Positions 62,659 through 64,000 of a stretch of 64,000 bases of DNA are shown one piece after another; position 1 is the first letter of the stretch, and the number at the start of each line of letters is the position of its first letter. Made by a program: the position numbers and the translations under genes. The notes beneath the pieces were generated by a model. It was not told the origin of the DNA, did not search any database, and was given only the letters and a program-made list of their open reading frames with translations. The stretch is from Ferrimonas sediminum (lineage in GTDB: Bacteria > Pseudomonadota > Gammaproteobacteria > Enterobacterales > Shewanellaceae), in the NCBI RefSeq assembly GCF_900100175.1, contig NZ_FNEM01000012.1:62001-126000 (forward strand), given 5' to 3'.

Positions 62659-63555
62659 TCAGCGCGCCACGGGTGTGCCCAGCTGCTCGCTCAGGTAATC
62701 CAGAAACACCCGGATTTTCGGCGCCACAAACTCCCGTTTCAGGTACAGCGCATAGGTGGACGACGGCGCCTCGGTGGGGCTGATGCGGTGGTTGGGCAGC
62801 ACCTCCACCAGCCGGCCCTGGCTCAGATCCTCGCGGACCGCCCAATGGGGGATCAGCGCCACGCCGCCATGGTTGAGCAGCAGCTGCCGCTGGCCGTTGA
62901 CGGTATCCACGGTCATCTCGCTGTCCAGCTGCATCCGCTTCGGCTCGGGATCCAGGCTGTACCAGTCGCGCCAGCCACTGTAGCCATAGCGGATGCACAG
63001 GTGCCCGGACAGATCGCTTAACCGGCCGGGATGACCGCGGCGCTGCAGGTACTGCGGCGAAGCGCACAGGATGAAGTTGTTGTACTGCAACCGCTTGGCC
63101 ACCAGGCTGGAGTCTGGCAACTGGCCGCTGCGAATGGCGATGTCGATGTTCTCCTGCACCAGATCCACCACCCGCTCGGTCAGCTCCAGCTGCAGCTCAA
63201 TCTCGGGGTAACGACAACTGAACGCCGGCAGCAGCGGCAACACCACCGTCTCGCCAAAGCCAACGGTCATACTCAGCCTCAGGCAGCCCCTGGGCGCCTG
63301 CTGCAGATCGTTGACTGCCCGCTGCGCCTCATCCAGCTCGGCAACAATGCGCTGAGAGTACTGATAAAAGCGGCTGCCGGCCTCCGTCAACCCCAGGTTA
63401 CGGGTGGTGCGGTTGAGCAATCGAACCCCCAGCTCCTTCTCCAGCGCCGCCAACTGGCGCGACACCGACGACGGCTGCACATCGAAATGCTGGCTGGCCA
63501 GGGAGATGCTGCCGGTTTCCACCACCGAGTTGAAGTAGCGCAGTTTGCTGATCAC
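62659..63555 (-). CDS. LysR-family transcriptional regulator
   Basis: The product is 298 residues from GTG 63555, which has GGAG six bases upstream; in-frame starts at 63576 and 63585 lack that. The N-terminal winged helix-turn-helix (SKLRYFNSVVETGSISLASQHFDVQPSSVSRQLAALEKELGVRLLNRTTR) is typical, followed by the co-inducer domain. It is divergent from the oxidoreductase gene at 63674, with a 118-base shared promoter region, so it probably regulates that gene. Confidence 0.92.
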   Translation of the reverse strand: MISKLRYFNSVVETGSISLASQHFDVQPSSVSRQLAALEKELGVRLLNRTTRNLGLTEAGSRFYQYSQRIVAELDEAQRAVNDLQQAPRGCLRLSMTVGFGETVVLPLLPAFSCRYPEIELQLELTERVVDLVQENIDIAIRSGQLPDSSLVAKRLQYNNFILCASPQYLQRRGHPGRLSDLSGHLCIRYGYSGWRDWYSLDPEPKRMQLDSEMTVDTVNGQRQLLLNHGGVALIPHWAVREDLSQGRLVEVLPNHRISPTEAPSSTYALYLKREFVAPKIRVFLDYLSEQLGTPVAR

Positions 63556-63673
63556 GGGATGCTCCAATAATTGCATAAAAAGCAAAAGTGAGTTTACCGC
63601 AGACGCATTCTTTTCCCAATGCGCAAACCAGTATTCTAAGGCCCATCAACCAAGACCACTTTGGAGTAACACC

Positions 63674-64000
63674 ATGAAAGCCATGATTCACACCGCCCTG
63701 GGCGACGCCGACGTTCTGCAACTGGCCGAGCGCCCCGTTCCCGCCATCCAAGCCGGTCACCTGCTGGTCAAGGTCGCCGCCACCAGCGTCAACCCGCTGG
63801 ATACCATGCTGCGCTCGGCCGACACCCCCTGGTCGGCCAATCTGCCGGAGATTCTGCACGGCGACGTCGCCGGCACCGTGGTTGAGGTGGGCGAAGGCGT
63901 CGACGGCTTTGCCATCGGCGACGCCGTCTATGGCTGCGCCGGCGGCATTGCCGGCATCAACGGCGCCCTGGCCGAATACATGCTGGTGGACGCCGATCTG
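63674..64000 (+). CDS. Quinone oxidoreductase-type MDR protein (3' end missing)
   Basis: The first 109 codons of a medium-chain dehydrogenase/reductase are present: MKAMIHTALGDADVLQLAERP, then KVAATSVNPLDTMLR, HGDVAGTVVEVGEGVDGFAIGDAVYG. The pattern is that of zinc-free NADPH:quinone oxidoreductases (QOR) and related reductases. GGAG precedes the ATG. The frame leaves the window at the right edge. Confidence 0.88.
   Translation, partial: MKAMIHTALGDADVLQLAERPVPAIQAGHLLVKVAATSVNPLDTMLRSADTPWSANLPEILHGDVAGTVVEVGEGVDGFAIGDAVYGCAGGIAGINGALAEYMLVDADL

Overview
The window is a 64 kb piece of a GC-rich gammaproteobacterial chromosome. Gene order and protein sequences resemble marine Alteromonadales-type bacteria (a Ferrimonas or Shewanella-like relative is my best guess; the genus is inference). 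The left part is conserved housekeeping DNA. On the minus strand run gyrA, serC, hisC, aroA, cmk, rpsA, ihfB, lapA, lapB and pyrF (cut by the window edge). This is the gyrA-serC-hisC-aroA-cmk-rpsA-ihfB block of pseudomonads and relatives without pheA or tyrA. On the plus strand follow ubiG, a MupP/Gph-type phosphatase and nrdA-nrdB-yfaE. The nrdA promoter region carries DnaA-box and NrdR-box matches.

From 18 to 30 kb lie small unknown genes, a fructosamine-kinase-like/patatin pair and folD, then a storage-lipid locus. That locus holds a two-domain fatty acyl-CoA reductase, a DUF2505 protein and a PhaD-like TetR regulator on the plus strand. Facing them on the minus strand are a PHA_gran_rgn protein, two phasins, a wax ester synthase/DGAT and an HSL-type hydrolase. 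It looks like a wax-ester or triacylglycerol system that uses PHA-type granule proteins and regulator; no PHA synthase is present. Next come a degenerate integrase-like protein, an M3 oligopeptidase and the anaerobic ribonucleotide reductase nrdD-nrdG, whose promoter has a perfect FNR site placed at about -41.5.

From 36 to 48 kb are individually recognisable genes: two metallo-beta-lactamase-fold proteins (one an alkylsulfatase), an alkaline phosphatase, a FadL porin next to an acyl-CoA-binding protein, a second UbiG paralogue and a calcium-type P-ATPase. At 48-53.2 kb a tightly overlapping operon encodes an acetyl-CoA-synthetase-like ligase, the E1-alpha, E1-beta and E2 subunits of a 2-oxoacid dehydrogenase complex and a free-standing acyl carrier protein. 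Its substrate is not obvious.

From 54.6 to 58.7 kb base composition turns AT-rich. Four minus-strand genes are separated by sequences with the features of integron attC sites, and no integrase is in the window. This looks like a small cassette array (CALIN-type) with three unknown genes and a large ATPase-TOPRIM protein that is a candidate anti-phage factor. To the right are an 11-unit, 39-bp tandem hairpin array, tRNA-Cys, tRNA-Gly and two decayed tRNA-Gly copies. The window ends with a two-gene operon of a PrnB-like (indoleamine/tryptophan dioxygenase superfamily) protein and a kynureninase-like PLP enzyme, then a LysR regulator divergent from a quinone-oxidoreductase-type gene cut by the edge.
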